A stretch of DNA of 64,000 nucleotides from positions 116,514,697 to 116,578,696 of the forward strand of contig NC_089220.1 of NCBI RefSeq assembly GCF_963924675.1. The letters run 5' to 3'. A model generated the notes under the pieces. It made no database searches and was not told the DNA's origin. It saw only the letters and a program-made list of their open reading frames with translations. This document shows, in pieces, positions 28,810 through 40,200 of the stretch. This DNA comes from Phocoena phocoena (taxonomy: Eukaryota; Chordata; Mammalia; Artiodactyla; Phocoenidae). The position numbers and the translations under genes were made by a program. Each line of letters begins with the position of its first letter. Within the stretch, counting starts at the first letter, position 1.

Positions 28810-29040
28810 TTTTTTTAAAACTAGACTTCATTCAACAACAAATATTTGGATACCTGCTGTGTGTAGGACTGGGGTTCAGCAGTGAGCAAAACAGACCCCG
28901 TGGAGTTCACAGTTGGGAAGACAATCACATAGACAATTACAAACTGATAAGTGCTGTGAAAGAAACATACATCCTGGGAATCGGGCCTTGACTGTAGATC
29001 AGGGAGGGCTTCCCAGAAGATGCAGCGTTAGAAGGATGAA
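28810..29040 (+). repeat. L2-like LINE fragment
   Basis: 'ttcattcaacaacaaatatttggatacctgctgtgtgtagg', 'ggggttcagcagtgagcaaaacagac', 'gtggagttcacagttgggaagacaatcac' follow the L2 3'-end order in sense. Ends approximate. Confidence 0.6.
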
Positions 29041-29838
29041 CGGGAGGGTAAGGGAGTGGGTAGCAGCATACCAAGAGGGAGGAGCCAGCTGGTCCCTGCT
29101 TCCCAGAAATCACTGGAGAGGGGAACTGAGCCTGCCATAGGTGTTAGCCACAAGGAGGTTGCTGGTGACTTTAGCAAGACCTGAGCTTGCTGGGGGTGGA
29201 TTCCAGATCACAACGGCTAGAGGAGGTGCGAGGAATGCGGGAAGGTAGGCAGTCTTTGGAGGAGCCTGGCCGTAATGAAGAGGAGAGGGGGTGAGAGGAT
29301 ATTTAAGACAGCAGAGGCTTGAGCAAATCTGACCGCCAAAGGGAAGGACGTTTACCTTGGTATAGCGTCCACATACTGAGAGGGAGGCGGAAAATATAGA
29401 GGGGAGGTCGTGGTAGTGATTGAAGGTGGAACCTTCCCTAGAGCAAGGTCGGGCAGCTGGAATCCAGACCGTAAGGGGCAGTGGGTCTGCGATGGGAGAG
29501 GGACTGTCCTGGTGAGACTGCCAAGGAGAGGGAATCACGCAGTGGTAAATGTCTGACACTCAGTTCTAGGGCAGGTGTGGGGGAAGGGAGCTCTGATGTA
29601 TAGTGTGCCGGTGTCCATGGTGTACCCTCTGCCAGGGTAGATTTCATGCTACCAACCTGACTTCACTGAAAGCAGGGATCAGGGCGGACTCTGACAATTG
29701 GCTCTCACTAGCTGGTCTGGAAGCCAGTTCAGGTTCAGAAACATGCAAAGATGCCTGTGGCCATGAGGCCACAAGGGGGGCCAGGCAGGCGTCATAATGG
29801 AGAACTGCACCAAGTGTGACAAGCAAGAATAAAGGGGC

Positions 29839-30049
29839 GGGCTTCCCTGGTGGCGCAGTGGTTGAGAGTCCGCCTGCCGATGCAGGGGACACGGGTTTGT
29901 GCCCCGGTCCGGGAAGATCCCACATGCCGCGGAGCGGCTGGGCCCGTGAGCCATGGCCGCTGAGCCTGCGCGTCCGGAGCCTGTGCTCCGCGACGGGAGA
30001 GGCCACAGCAGTGAGAGGCCCGCGTACCGAAAAAAAAAAAAAAAAAAAA
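29839..30049 (+). mobile_element. CHR-2-type SINE, young copy
   Basis: Full tRNA-derived head (gggcttccctggtggcgcag) and the cetacean-type body through 'gtgagaggcccgcgtacc', then A20 (30030-30049). A perfect 14-bp target-site duplication, aagaataaaggggc, lies at 29825-29838 and 30048-30061. Low divergence and a long A tail make this the youngest-looking insertion in the window and the best taxonomic marker. Confidence 0.93.
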
Positions 30050-30717
30050 GAATAAAGGGGCAAGTTCCGGCTGATGGGGCGCTGCGGGAATGCAGGCGCA
30101 GGTACCGGGATGTTCCTTCTACCTGGTGGCATGTGAGCCCCCCTCCTGCTCCCATTCCTTCATTACTTCTCCCCTCTCTCCCTTGGTTTATGGTTTTTTA
30201 TTTTCCCCCTCTTTCTTCTCTCATCCTCCCTTTGTGCTCTACTGGCAACTACTGGCAACTGGCATGTCATAGATGAGCGAGACAGAATTCTCACCCAAGG
30301 AGCTTACAGACCTGGGGGAATCCGCTCAGGGCTCAGCTCGGTGCCCAGAAATCTGGTGGATGTTGCCCACCGCCAGCACCAAGCCTGTGAGGCAGAGGAC
30401 GGAGGCGTGGGGCGGCTTCTCAGACGTGTGGAGAGCAGTCAGGGACGGGGTGGGGCGATCCTGGCAAGGGAAGGGCACTGACTGGGCAAAGGCGGTGAGG
30501 TGCTTAAGTGTGGCCGGGATAAGGTGCCAAGGGGTGTAGTTTGGGAGCAAGTGAGGCTGAAGAGAAATCAGGGCCCAGACCCCACCTGGCTTTGCAGGCC
30601 CCTCAAGGAGTTTAACTTTACACAAAGATGACCAAGAGCAATTGAAGGATTTAGGGCGGAGTGACATAGATCACTTTAGAAAGATCATTCTGGCTGCAGT
30701 CTGGCTAGAGGAGGTTG

Positions 30718-30938
30718 TTGCCAAGATCTTGGCTCTCTGTGCACCGCTGCCGAACGGAAATACGGAGACAGAGTTATAGAGGAGAAAGAGAGAGTGGCTT
30801 TATTTCTTTGCCAGGCAAAGAGGTAACACAGTAGTCTAGCGCCTCAGGAACTAGGAGCCGCTCTCTCTTTCTCCTCCATAACTCTGTCTCCGTATTTCTG
30901 TTCGGCATCAGTGCACAGAGAGCCAAGATTTTGGCAAC
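30718..30938. repeat. Inverted repeat with LTR-like arms
   Basis: Left arm 30718-30795 and right arm 30861-30938 are reverse complements over 78 bp with about 5 mismatches, separated by 65 bp. Pairing extends about 6 bp further inward with one mismatch. Read outward, each arm resembles the end of a retroviral LTR: on the minus strand an AATAAAG motif within the spacer (about 30798-30804) precedes a CT-rich tract, then 'ccgtatttccgttcgg' and 'gcacagagagccaagatc'. It is probably a rearranged remnant of an endogenous retrovirus LTR. The family is not identified and no viral coding region is present. Confidence 0.6.
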
Positions 30939-31099
30939 AGGGTGGTGGTGTCCGGAGTGGAGACAGGGAGATGGTGGGGAGGCTGAGAGGCCAGACAGGA
31001 GGTGACTGATGGTGGCCTGGACTAGGGAAGCTGGTAGGAAGTGGAGAGGAAGACGAACACGGTGTTTTACTGAGCTGAGTTCTGTCACGCCTTGTTCTG

Positions 31100-31235
31100 A
31101 TGGATGTAGTATCTCACGTAACCCTCCAAACAACTCTTGGAGATATACGCTATTATTATCTCCGTTTTACAGGTAAGGAAAGTGAGGCTTGGAGAGATTA
31201 AAGCATCCGGTAACAGTATGAGAGTGGCAGGAGCA
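31100..31235 (-). repeat. MIR SINE fragment
   Basis: 'gctattattatctccgttttacaggtaaggaaagtgaggcttggagagattaaa' is the reverse-complement MIR core. Ends approximate. Confidence 0.65.
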
Positions 31236-31979
31236 AATTGAAGAGCTTGCTGATGGCTGATGCGAGGATGAGGCAGAGGAAGGGATCTGGGGGGGGTTTC
31301 AGTCTCCAGCTTGATAAGGTGGGTGGTGCCACCCATTTCCCCTCAGCCCTGGAGGAGGATGTGCTGGGGGTTGGAGAAGAGGAGTTTGGTTTGGACGTGT
31401 TGTCTGGGGGCCTTTGAGACATCCAAGCAGAGAGGTCTACTCCAGGGTTAGACATTCATTGGGGGCTGTGGCTGCAGGAGAAGCCAGGCTGAAAGTAGAG
31501 ATTTGGGGATCATGGGCACAGCAATGGTGCTTGAAGCCATGGACGTGAACGAGCTTGGCCAGGTAGCACGTGGAGCCTGAGGAGAGACGTGACCCGTAAG
31601 GGGCCAGGGAGGGAGAAGAGTGACCCAGAAGCAGCTCCTGGGATGGCCCAGGGCAGCAGAGAGGCAGGTGAGCCCTGGGGCAGGGGTTCTCAGAGCAGGG
31701 GGAAGAGAGGGGGTGTCCACAGCATTTCACGTTGCAGAGACCGTGTTGAGAATTGTCTGCTAGGCACAGAGAACGGGCATCGTCAGGCCTTGCTGGAGCA
31801 GTTTTCCTGGGAGGCGGAGGTGGGGAGGGCAGGAGCTGGAAGGTCTTAGGGGGAGGCGAGGAAGTAGGGCTGGAGGGGAGCCCACCTTTCCGCAGCTTGG
31901 CTGTGAAGGTGAAGCGGGAGAGCATGTGGAGGTAGCTGAGGGCTTAGTGTAGAGAAATGAAGTTCTTCTTTTAGCGTGT

Positions 31980-32610
31980 CCTAAAATTTTCCATTTACAG
32001 CCTTGGTTTTAATTACTTTGTGGAGCTTCAGAATCTTAATCCTACTGGGGGTTTACAAAGTACAGTAAAACTTCAGCTACCCAGAAATCTTGGCAAACGA
32101 GCTACACTGGAAAACCAAAATGTACTTGGATGAAAATATTTGAAATATAGGATTTCTTACTTTTTAAAAACTTTTTTTATTATGGAAATTATCAAACAGA
32201 TAAAAGTAGAGAGAAGAATATAAGCAAGCCTCACGTCCCCACAACCCAACTTTATCAGTTATTAGCTCAAGGTCAATCCTGTACCATGCACACGCTGTTC
32301 CCCTCAAGCTCTGGGATATTTGGAAGCAAATCCTAGATGTTACATCAGTTCATCTGTAAAGCTTTAGTATGTTTCTCCAGAAGACATAAGAAAAAAAAAC
32401 AAAACACTACCACAATACCATTATTACTCCTAAAAATTCTAACAAGAATTCCTTAATTTAATCAAATATCCATTGTGCAAATTTCCCCAATTGTCTCATT
32501 TTTCCCACATTTAGTTGGTTAAAATTAGGCTCCAAACAAAGTTATGCATTGCATTTATTTACTCTGTCTCTTAAGGCTCCCTTTCTATTTTCATATACTT
32601 TATTTGTTGA
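31980..32610. repeat. Ancient L1-like AT-rich block
   Basis: Contains 'ttattatggaaattatcaaacagataaaagtagagagaag' and 'ggaagcaaatcctagatgttacatcagttcatctg', the same old repeat family as about 18900. Subfamily not determinable by eye. Confidence 0.5.
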
Positions 32611-33550
32611 GGAAACTAGGTTGCTTGGAGGCATGAGTGTTTGGGAATATGGCAGAGAGCGGAGTATTGCAGCAGGGAGAGCAGGATAGGGAAGGATGGG
32701 GTGGGTAGGTAATGGCCAGACAGTGGGGACATCCATCTGTGGGAAGGAGGCAGGCTGTAGGGGCCCATCCCAGGCAGGGAAGAAAGACAGAGCTGCGGAG
32801 GGTGGCCCATCCCAGTGACCCCTGAGGCCCTGCAGCCGCTGGGGCAGAAGGGAGGTAGAAGGATGACCTGAGACGAGGAGCAGGGACAGAGCTCAGGTTG
32901 GCAAGAGGTCAGGCTGCCCATCAGGCTGGAGGTGAAGTGACGGGCAGGGCCTGAGGTCAGGCCTGGAAGGAACAGGATGTCTGTGCTGGGCAGGTGGGGA
33001 GAGGACAGTGCCAAAACCCAGCTCCTGGCCCATCCCGGCTCCTCCCCACCTGGCCCCATCCCAGGAGGCCCTCCCTGGCCTCCCAGCTGCAAATCCACCC
33101 TTAGGCCCAGATACCAGATCCTTTCACAATGCTGGTGGTCCGTGGCCTGGATCCCTTGCTCTGCCTCTCCTCCTCTTCTTACTCCTGGACCCTCACAGCC
33201 CTGAGTGGGGCCATCCTCCTCAGCGAAGGTTTGATTACAAGCTCAGCTTCAGAGGCGCCTGGGGCTGGAATGCCCTTCTGGAGCCATCACGGAGGTAAGG
33301 GGGCCAGCCATGCCCAGGGTGGAACACTGGAGGGGCTGACCAGCTCTGGGTGGCTGTGACTTGGTGAGGAGCAGGCCTGCCAGTACCAGCCACTGCCCAA
33401 GATGGGGCCAGGCCTGGGCAGCCAGTGCCAGGGGCCCAGGACCCCTCCCAGACCTGTCTGCTGCTCCACGACAGCCCCACCCCCACCCAGCAGCCTCAGT
33501 TTCTCCTCTCTGCTTCTCCTCTTCTTTGCCCTGGGGCTTCTCTCTTCTCT

Positions 33551-33767
33551 CTTTATTTTTTTATTTTTATTTTTTGCAGTACGCGGGCCTCTCACTGTTG
33601 TAGCCTCTCCCGTTGCGGAGCCCAGGCTCCGGACGCGCAGGCTCAACGGCCATGGCTCACGGGCCCAGCCGCTCCGCGGCATGTGGGATCTTCCCGGACT
33701 GGGACACGAACCCGTGTCCGCTGCATCGGCAGGCGGACTCTCAACCACTGTGCCACCAGGGAAGCCC
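33551..33767 (-). mobile_element. CHR-2-type SINE in LMAN1L intron 1
   Basis: Reverse complement has the tRNA-like head and CHR-2 body, ending in a T-rich (A-tail) stretch at 33551-33575. A target-site duplication, tctcttctct, lies at 33541-33550 and 33768-33777. Long ORFs across it (33425-34231, 33287-33904) are artefacts. Confidence 0.88.
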
Positions 33768-33824
33768 TCTCTTCTCTTTTTACCCCTCCTTGGAGGACCC
33801 CTCACCCTGCCTCTTGGACCTGTG

Positions 33825-33825
<1 letters not shown>

Positions 33826-33865
<40 letters not shown>
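33826..33865. repeat. (CA)n microsatellite
   Basis: About 20 uninterrupted CA units in LMAN1L intron 1, close to the SINE at 33551-33767. Confidence 0.97.
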
Positions 33866-33868
<3 letters not shown>

Positions 33869-34785
33869 CATAGGATGAGTCCCAGACACACAGACACCAG
33901 GCAACTTGGACCAGCAGCAACCTACACTTTGGCTCCACGCTGTTGGGTCTGTGGCTGTCCAAGAGAACTAGGGGGCTGCCTGGAGGGAGGCATCCCCATG
34001 GCCAGCTGTTTTGCCAGAGAGGGCCCCAGCCCTGCCCTGTATGTTTGTTGGGTGGAAGCAAGCATGAGAGCATCTTTGCCCATACTTTGTATCCAGGGCC
34101 TTCTAAATCCAGACCTACGAAGAATCTGTCTTCTGCCTGGTCTTGTCCTAAAAAGATTCTGGAGGACTTATAAGGGCCTATGCAATAGAGAGAAGTTTAA
34201 ATTAGGAGTGAGCAAGAAGAATAAGACTTAGGGTTGAGGCCTGAAATGAGTCCAAGAATGTGGCTTGTTGCCAAAACATATGCTGTGAAGTCTGCCTACC
34301 CTTCAGAGTTGGGCCGTGGATCTGGTTCAGAGCCTCCTAGCAGACAAACCAAAGAGAGAAAGCAGATCCATTGTGTATTTCCGTGTCTGTGAGATGAAAT
34401 TTCTGAAAAACAGCATGATTCCTAACTGAGGCCAGAACAAATATCCCTTTAAGAAGACCGGCCCTCTCGGCAGGGTTTAGGCCCAGTCCTCCCTCGCAGA
34501 GACACAGGAGGTAAGCAAAGGAGGGGGCTGTTCCTCATAGCCCGGAGCCAGGCCCTGCCCCGGGGCCAGGATGCCTGAGGGCCAGGATGGCAAGGCCCAT
34601 ACCACACTCACGCTCTGGGCCATGCCAAGTCTGGGGTGTCCCAGGCCATATAGGGTAGCAGAGGTATATTCTTCAAGGCCACCCAGTGATATGCTCACTG
34701 TCCATTCATTCATTCCTCCTTGTATCAGACTCACCCCATGCCCTGTGTGCCCAGCCCAGAGCCACGGGGCTGAGTCTGGTTCAAG

Positions 34786-34841
34786 GAGCCCACAGTCTAG
34801 GGGGAGGTCCCATGAGCCCACAGTCTAGGGGGAGGTCCCAT
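34786..34841. repeat. Perfect 28-bp tandem duplication
   Basis: The 28-bp unit starting gagcccacagtctaggggg occurs twice head to tail (34786-34813 and 34814-34841) with no mismatch, inside an L2-like stretch (about 34690-34860). Confidence 0.9.
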
Positions 34842-35439
34842 GAACAATCCACCTGAGGCAGAGCACAGAAGGGTGGCAGGTGTGGGCGATCTCTGCCTCC
34901 TGCCTGCCACTCCAGAGGCAGTGGTGGCTCCCAAGGGCTCCAGCACTCCTGGCCTTGCAGCCTCTGAGCCTCCCTGCCCCCAGCTCTGGCCTTTGCCAAG
35001 CAAACAGGCTGGATTATCAGTCTCTAGAACGGCCGGCAGGGACTGGGCCCTGGGCCAGGTTCCAGGCTGGCAGGCCGCAGAGGAGGGGAGCCAGCAGGGG
35101 CGGGGCCTCTGATCACCCTTCTCCTTTTCCTGCCAAGCCTGCCTCAGTTTCTCACCCCTTTCTTCCCTCCTCCCCCACCCCGCCCGCACCAGTGGTAATT
35201 CTCACACTCACTCCATCCCTCACCCTTTCCTCAGTCCCGCAGACCAGTTCCCACCTTCGCTTTCATACTTTCCCCACCTTGAGATGTCCCCTAGGTGCCC
35301 CCATCAGGAAGGCCCAGCTCGTCTGGACACACCCAAGTGTCTGTTCAGGGTCTAGAGTTCTGACCGTCCACGTGGTTATTCTCTCCAGGTGATCCCCTGT
35401 GTTCTGTGGTCTCAGGCATGTCCTTTCCCTCATAGGGCC

Positions 35440-35660
35440 TCTGTTTCCTCATCTGAGAAACACAAAGGGTTGGACACAAATCTGTCTCATGGCGGAAAAA
35501 GCTTGTACTCTGGAGTCAGACAGAGCTGAGTTCCAGTTCACTTAGTTCCTTAACTTTTCTGAGCCTCAGCTTCCTCATCTATAAAAGGGGGTCTTATAAA
35601 AGCAGGCTACACAGACCTGTGGTGAGGCTTACACGAGAACTCGGGGAAAGTGCTCTGTGT
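35440..35660 (+). repeat. MIR SINE in LMAN1L intron 1
   Basis: 'tactctggagtcagacagagctgagttccagttc', 'ttaacttttctgagcctcagcttcctcatctataaaag' is the sense MIR core. Ends approximate. Confidence 0.75.
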
Positions 35661-36739
35661 GGCTTTGGCCTCCGTTGCCCTCCCCTGGCAAAGGCCCATC
35701 CAGCCGCGCTGGGGTCTCACTTCTTCGGTAGATTCCTGTGTCGGACTAGCCAGCCTGTTATCTAGTGGCTGTGATGTTACCTTCTTCCTCCTCCTGGAGC
35801 CCAGCCTTGACCAATGAGAGAGAATGATGGGGGAGCAGGGGCTGGTGGGGCCCAGGCCCTGCGCTGCCCTGGTCCGCAGATGTCATCCCTGGCCTGGAGG
35901 AGGTACAGCTGGCCCCAGCCATGCGGAACCGGAATGGTGCCGTGTGGAGCAGGAACCGTGTCCTCTTCTCTGCCTGGGAGGTGGAAATGCAAATGAGGGT
36001 GACTGGGCTGGGGTGCCGGGGAGCCCAGGGCATGATGAGTGGCCCCACCAAGGTCCAGTAGAGGGGGTGAGTCAGCGGGGCTGGTGGTGAGCCCAGGGTT
36101 CCAGTGTCCTGCAGGGACCCTTGAGCTGAGCAGCTGGGGACCCGCAGGCCGTGTGGTACACCCAGGACAGGGGCCAAGTAGGCTCTGTCCTGGGGGCGCC
36201 GGACTCGGGGGACGGCATTGGGACCCTCTTCGACTCCTCGGCTGAGGACACCCAGGTGAGTCATGGTCTCCTGCCCGCCGTCCCGCCCACACCCTCACCC
36301 TCCTCCCTGTGCCCGTGGCCCAGGCTGCTTGTCACCTCCCACACAGAACAGCCCTGCCATCCGTGTGCTGCCCGGTGATGGGCACAACCCCTACGAGGCG
36401 CTTGGGTAAGGCCCCGCCTGGCCTGCCCCACACGCCATTCCTGCGCTGCTAGTGGCTTGGCGGTTACCCGCTCTGCCCACCACGCCCCTGCCCTGGCCTC
36501 TGGTGAGGAGCCCCCCTCCTAGGGCGGTGCCCTCCTTTCTGGTCTCTCATCTAAGCTGATGGCACTGCCCTGGGACTCCATCCCACTCGGTCCCAGAGGT
36601 GCCTCCTCCTCCGGGGCCTGGGACCAGAGTTCGCTTGCTGTTCCTGGGAACCCCCCACTGAGTCCGCAACTCATTCAACCCAACAGCCCCAGGCAGCGGG
36701 AGCAGAGAAATGATGCGAGGTGGGGCCCGTGCTCGGTGT

Positions 36740-36880
36740 TTTCACTCACATCATCTCCTATTGACACTCTTGAGAAGTGGGGATCATTCGTGCCCAGTTA
36801 CAGGTGAGGACACTGAGGCCCAGAGAGGGGAAGTGATTTGCCCCAGGTCACACCGTTGTGCACAGGGCTGAGATACGAGG
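36740..36880 (-). repeat. MIR fragment
   Basis: 'cagttacaggtgaggacactgaggcccagagaggggaagtgatttgccccaggtcacacc' is the reverse-complement MIR core, in an LMAN1L intron. Confidence 0.65.
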
Positions 36881-37069
36881 GCAGATTTGCCCATGGAGCG
36901 TCCACGCCTTTCCCGCACCAGCTGCCTGCCTGCACCGTCTCTTTCTCTCAGATGACGTGGCTGCCCATCCCTCCTGAGCCAGGCTGCCTCCTCAGTAGCT
37001 GGGCCAGTTCGTCAGTGTCTCTCGGCAGGCATCCCCTAGCTCGTAACAATTAGAATAATTGCTAACGTT

Positions 37070-37245
37070 TATGACCTGAGCTTACTGTACGCCAGGCACA
37101 GCGCCAAGTACTTCACATTCATTACTTGGTTGACCCTCATAACAATGTTATGAGGGAATCTCAATTATTATCTTCATTTTAAAGGTGGGGAAACTAGCGT
37201 TTGGAAAGCTGAGGTAACTTGCCCCAGGTCACACGGCTCCTCCCC
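37070..37245 (-). repeat. MIR SINE
   Basis: 'gtacgccaggcacagcgccaagtacttcac', 'tcataacaatgttatgaggg', 'ttaaaggtggggaaactagcg', 'ggtaacttgccccaggtcacacgg' follow reverse MIR order. In an LMAN1L intron. Confidence 0.75.
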
Positions 37246-40200
37246 TGCCCCGCGCCACCTCCCTCTTGGCTGAAGGCAGTGGTGACAGGCTCTCTGGTGT
37301 GAGAGCTTCTGTGTGTCCATGAGCCCAGAGAGACTCAGGACGTCAACTCCTAACAAACACCCAGAGCTAGCGGCACCGCCCCTGCGGGGGAGGCAGGCTG
37401 GTCATACTGTCCTTGGCTGCTAGGATGAGTCTCGTGTTGTCTGTCCTGCTGCAGGCCAAGCTTGGCAGAAGGGAGAGGAAAGAGAAGCCGTACCCAGAGG
37501 GAAGCCCGTGGGACGAGGCCCAGGGGACTGGGGGTGGAAACCCCACTGTTGGTCCAGGCTCTGCCCCCTAGGGAGGAGTCCCAGGGAGGGCCAAGTCCCA
37601 GCATTCCGCCAGGCAAGGCCTGCTTCCCCGCTCCCCTCTCTTCCGCTACAGGAGCAGAAGACAGCAAGGGAGGCTCGAGCTAGACAGCAAGGACAGGTCC
37701 TGCACCAGTGCGGGTGGCTGGCACTGCAGGCCTGGGAAGAACGGCCTCTGGGACCACACCTGCTGGTTAGGCCTTTGGTCCTGTGTGGCCTGGCTGGATT
37801 CCAAGTGCCCACAGGGATGGAGCCAGCCGGGTGCTGGGCTCCTGCCACCAGGACTTCCGGAACCGGCCTTACCCCTTCAGGGCACAGATCACCTACTGGG
37901 GGCAGAGGCTGCGTGTGAGTCTCCCCTCCTGCTTTTGTGGGACCACCAGGCAGGGAGTGCAGATGACAGGGCTCGAGCTTTATGAACGCCCATGACCCCA
38001 CAGACATACCTGTGACACCACACAGTGTCCCTGGTCCATGCAGGCAGCACCCCAGGGATCCTCCTCCCTACACAGACTCCTAACTGGCCCTGAGCACGTG
38101 CTTGGGAGGGCTGGCGTGAGACCGGGTGTGCGAGCCCCTCTGCACCACTCTGACACCAAGCTGCTGCCCGCCTTCCGGGCCAGGGGAGCCAGTGAGTCAG
38201 GTGGGGACGATCCCCTTGCCGGGGTCAGGGGAGAGGAGTGGGCTCCCTCTGCAAGGGGCCCATGCCCTCTGTGCCCCTCAGGTGTCCTTGAACAGTGACC
38301 TCACTCCCAGCGACCCGGATGAGGTCTGTGTCGATGTGGGGCCCCTGCTTTTGGCCCCTGGAGGTTTCTTTGGGGTCTCGGCAGCCACCAGCACCCTGGC
38401 AGGTGAGGGCCCCTAGCTGGGAGCTGTGTGGCAAGAGGAAGAGGGACAGCCGCAAGGGACATTTAGAGAAATGGAGCAAAAGGATGTGATATAACAGAGA
38501 ACCCGTGGAGGAACTCAGCTGGGAAGCAGGGAGCAACCAGAGGTGGGAGTCCTGGAATGACAGGGCTTTGGTCTTTACACTCTGGGTGCTGGGGAGCCAC
38601 GGAAGGTTTCTGAGGAGGACAGTGACGTGGTCAGAGCCACGCGGAGGAGGTGGCCTCTGTGTGGTGGCTCCCGCCAGCGGCAGCCAGGCTCTGGGCCTGA
38701 GGGTGCTGCTCGGCCTGTGGTCATGGCTCTAGGTCAGGACTGTCCAGTTTTCTCGCTCACTGGCGGTCCCCCTCTGGCTCTGTGTGTGGGTCAACCCTCA
38801 CAGCCCACCCATCTGCTGGTCTGATCCTCACACCTTTCCCATGAAGTGAACAAGACAAGGGTCAGAGCTGCCCAAAGTCACCCAGATCTCTTGCCTGCCA
38901 GGAACATAATGGAGGCTGGGGAGAGAGGGCTGAGTGGGTGAGTTGCCAGGTGGGAGCTACCTTCCCTCTCTACCCCCCGTTCCAGATGACCATGATGTCC
39001 TTCCTGGCCTTCAGTCTGCGTGAGCCAGGTGCAGAGGTAGCGCTGGCCCTGGGCCTTCCCTGGGGGTAGGGCTGGGGGAGAGGCAGCCCAGGGATCCCTT
39101 CCCTCCCCAGATGCTCTTCTCATGTCCAGCTACCAGACCTGTCATTCCAACCCTTATCTCTACCGGCTCATGGAGCTCTGCTCAGGCCAAGTCTTGTGCT
39201 GGGCAGTGCTGGGGACCAGAGGTGACCCAGAGCCAGGCCCTGTCTGTCCTCAAGGACCTCCCAGCCTGACTAGGAGCTATGGGAGCACAGAGGGGTCCTA
39301 ACCAGCCAGGAGAGCAGGGAAGACCGCATGGCAAAGATGAGCTTGAAAGAACACAGGGAGTGGCATGGACAAAGGCCTGAGGCCTGAGAGAGCTGCTGGG
39401 GTCTGGGCTGCAGCAGGAGAGAAGGGTGTGAGGGTCGGCAGTGCAGTGGGGCTGGGAGGACTGGAAAGTTCTGGGCCTGGTGGCAGAAGGAGAACCAGCT
39501 GTATGGGAAAGAGACCCAGCGGGGTGGGGGTGTCTTCCCATCCTGGGGTGAATGTTTGGTCAGGGAGGGGGACTGGGCTTGTGGGAGGCCCTGTGAGGAG
39601 ACTCCCCGGCCCCCAGATCTCCCATGGGTTTGGGGCCTAAGTTTTCATCTTCTTCCTCCAGCCTCCCCCGCAGCCCTTCCTGGAGACAGAGCAGCTCCGC
39701 CTGGCAAGGCAGCTGGAAAGGCTGCGGGCAAGGCTGGCCCTGGGCACCAAGGAGGACATGATTCCAAAGCCGAACTGTGAAGTCCAGGAAGAGGGTAGGG
39801 ACCCAGGGAATGGGCAGGTGGGGCAAGGGCTCGATTGAGGGTCACAGGATCCTCTTCCCTTCGAACCAGGAGTCCTTTAACCAGTGGGGACACGGAGGCC
39901 TGAGGAGGCCATATGCAAGCAGGCTCTGGGGCCCAGGTGATGTGTCCTGTCCCTGCCCCACCACCCAAACACCTCTTTCCAGGGGAGAGTCTTGGAGGCA
40001 GAAGCCACACCTTTCTGGCCCTCCAAGAAGCCTTTGAAAGATAGGATCTGTTGCCCCACCCCAGCTGCCAGCTGCCTATCCCAGCTCTGCCCCTATCCCC
40101 AGGGGGAAGAAGCTTTGCCCTGGAGGAGACACTGCACAGACACAGCCAGATTCTGCAGGATCTCCAGGGTCTCTCCAAGCACTTGGCACAGGCTGAGAGG

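Noticed and set aside
33425..34231. 268-codon plus-strand open frame
   Set aside because: It crosses a minus-oriented SINE and a CA microsatellite (His/Thr repeat in translation), with no known protein similarity.
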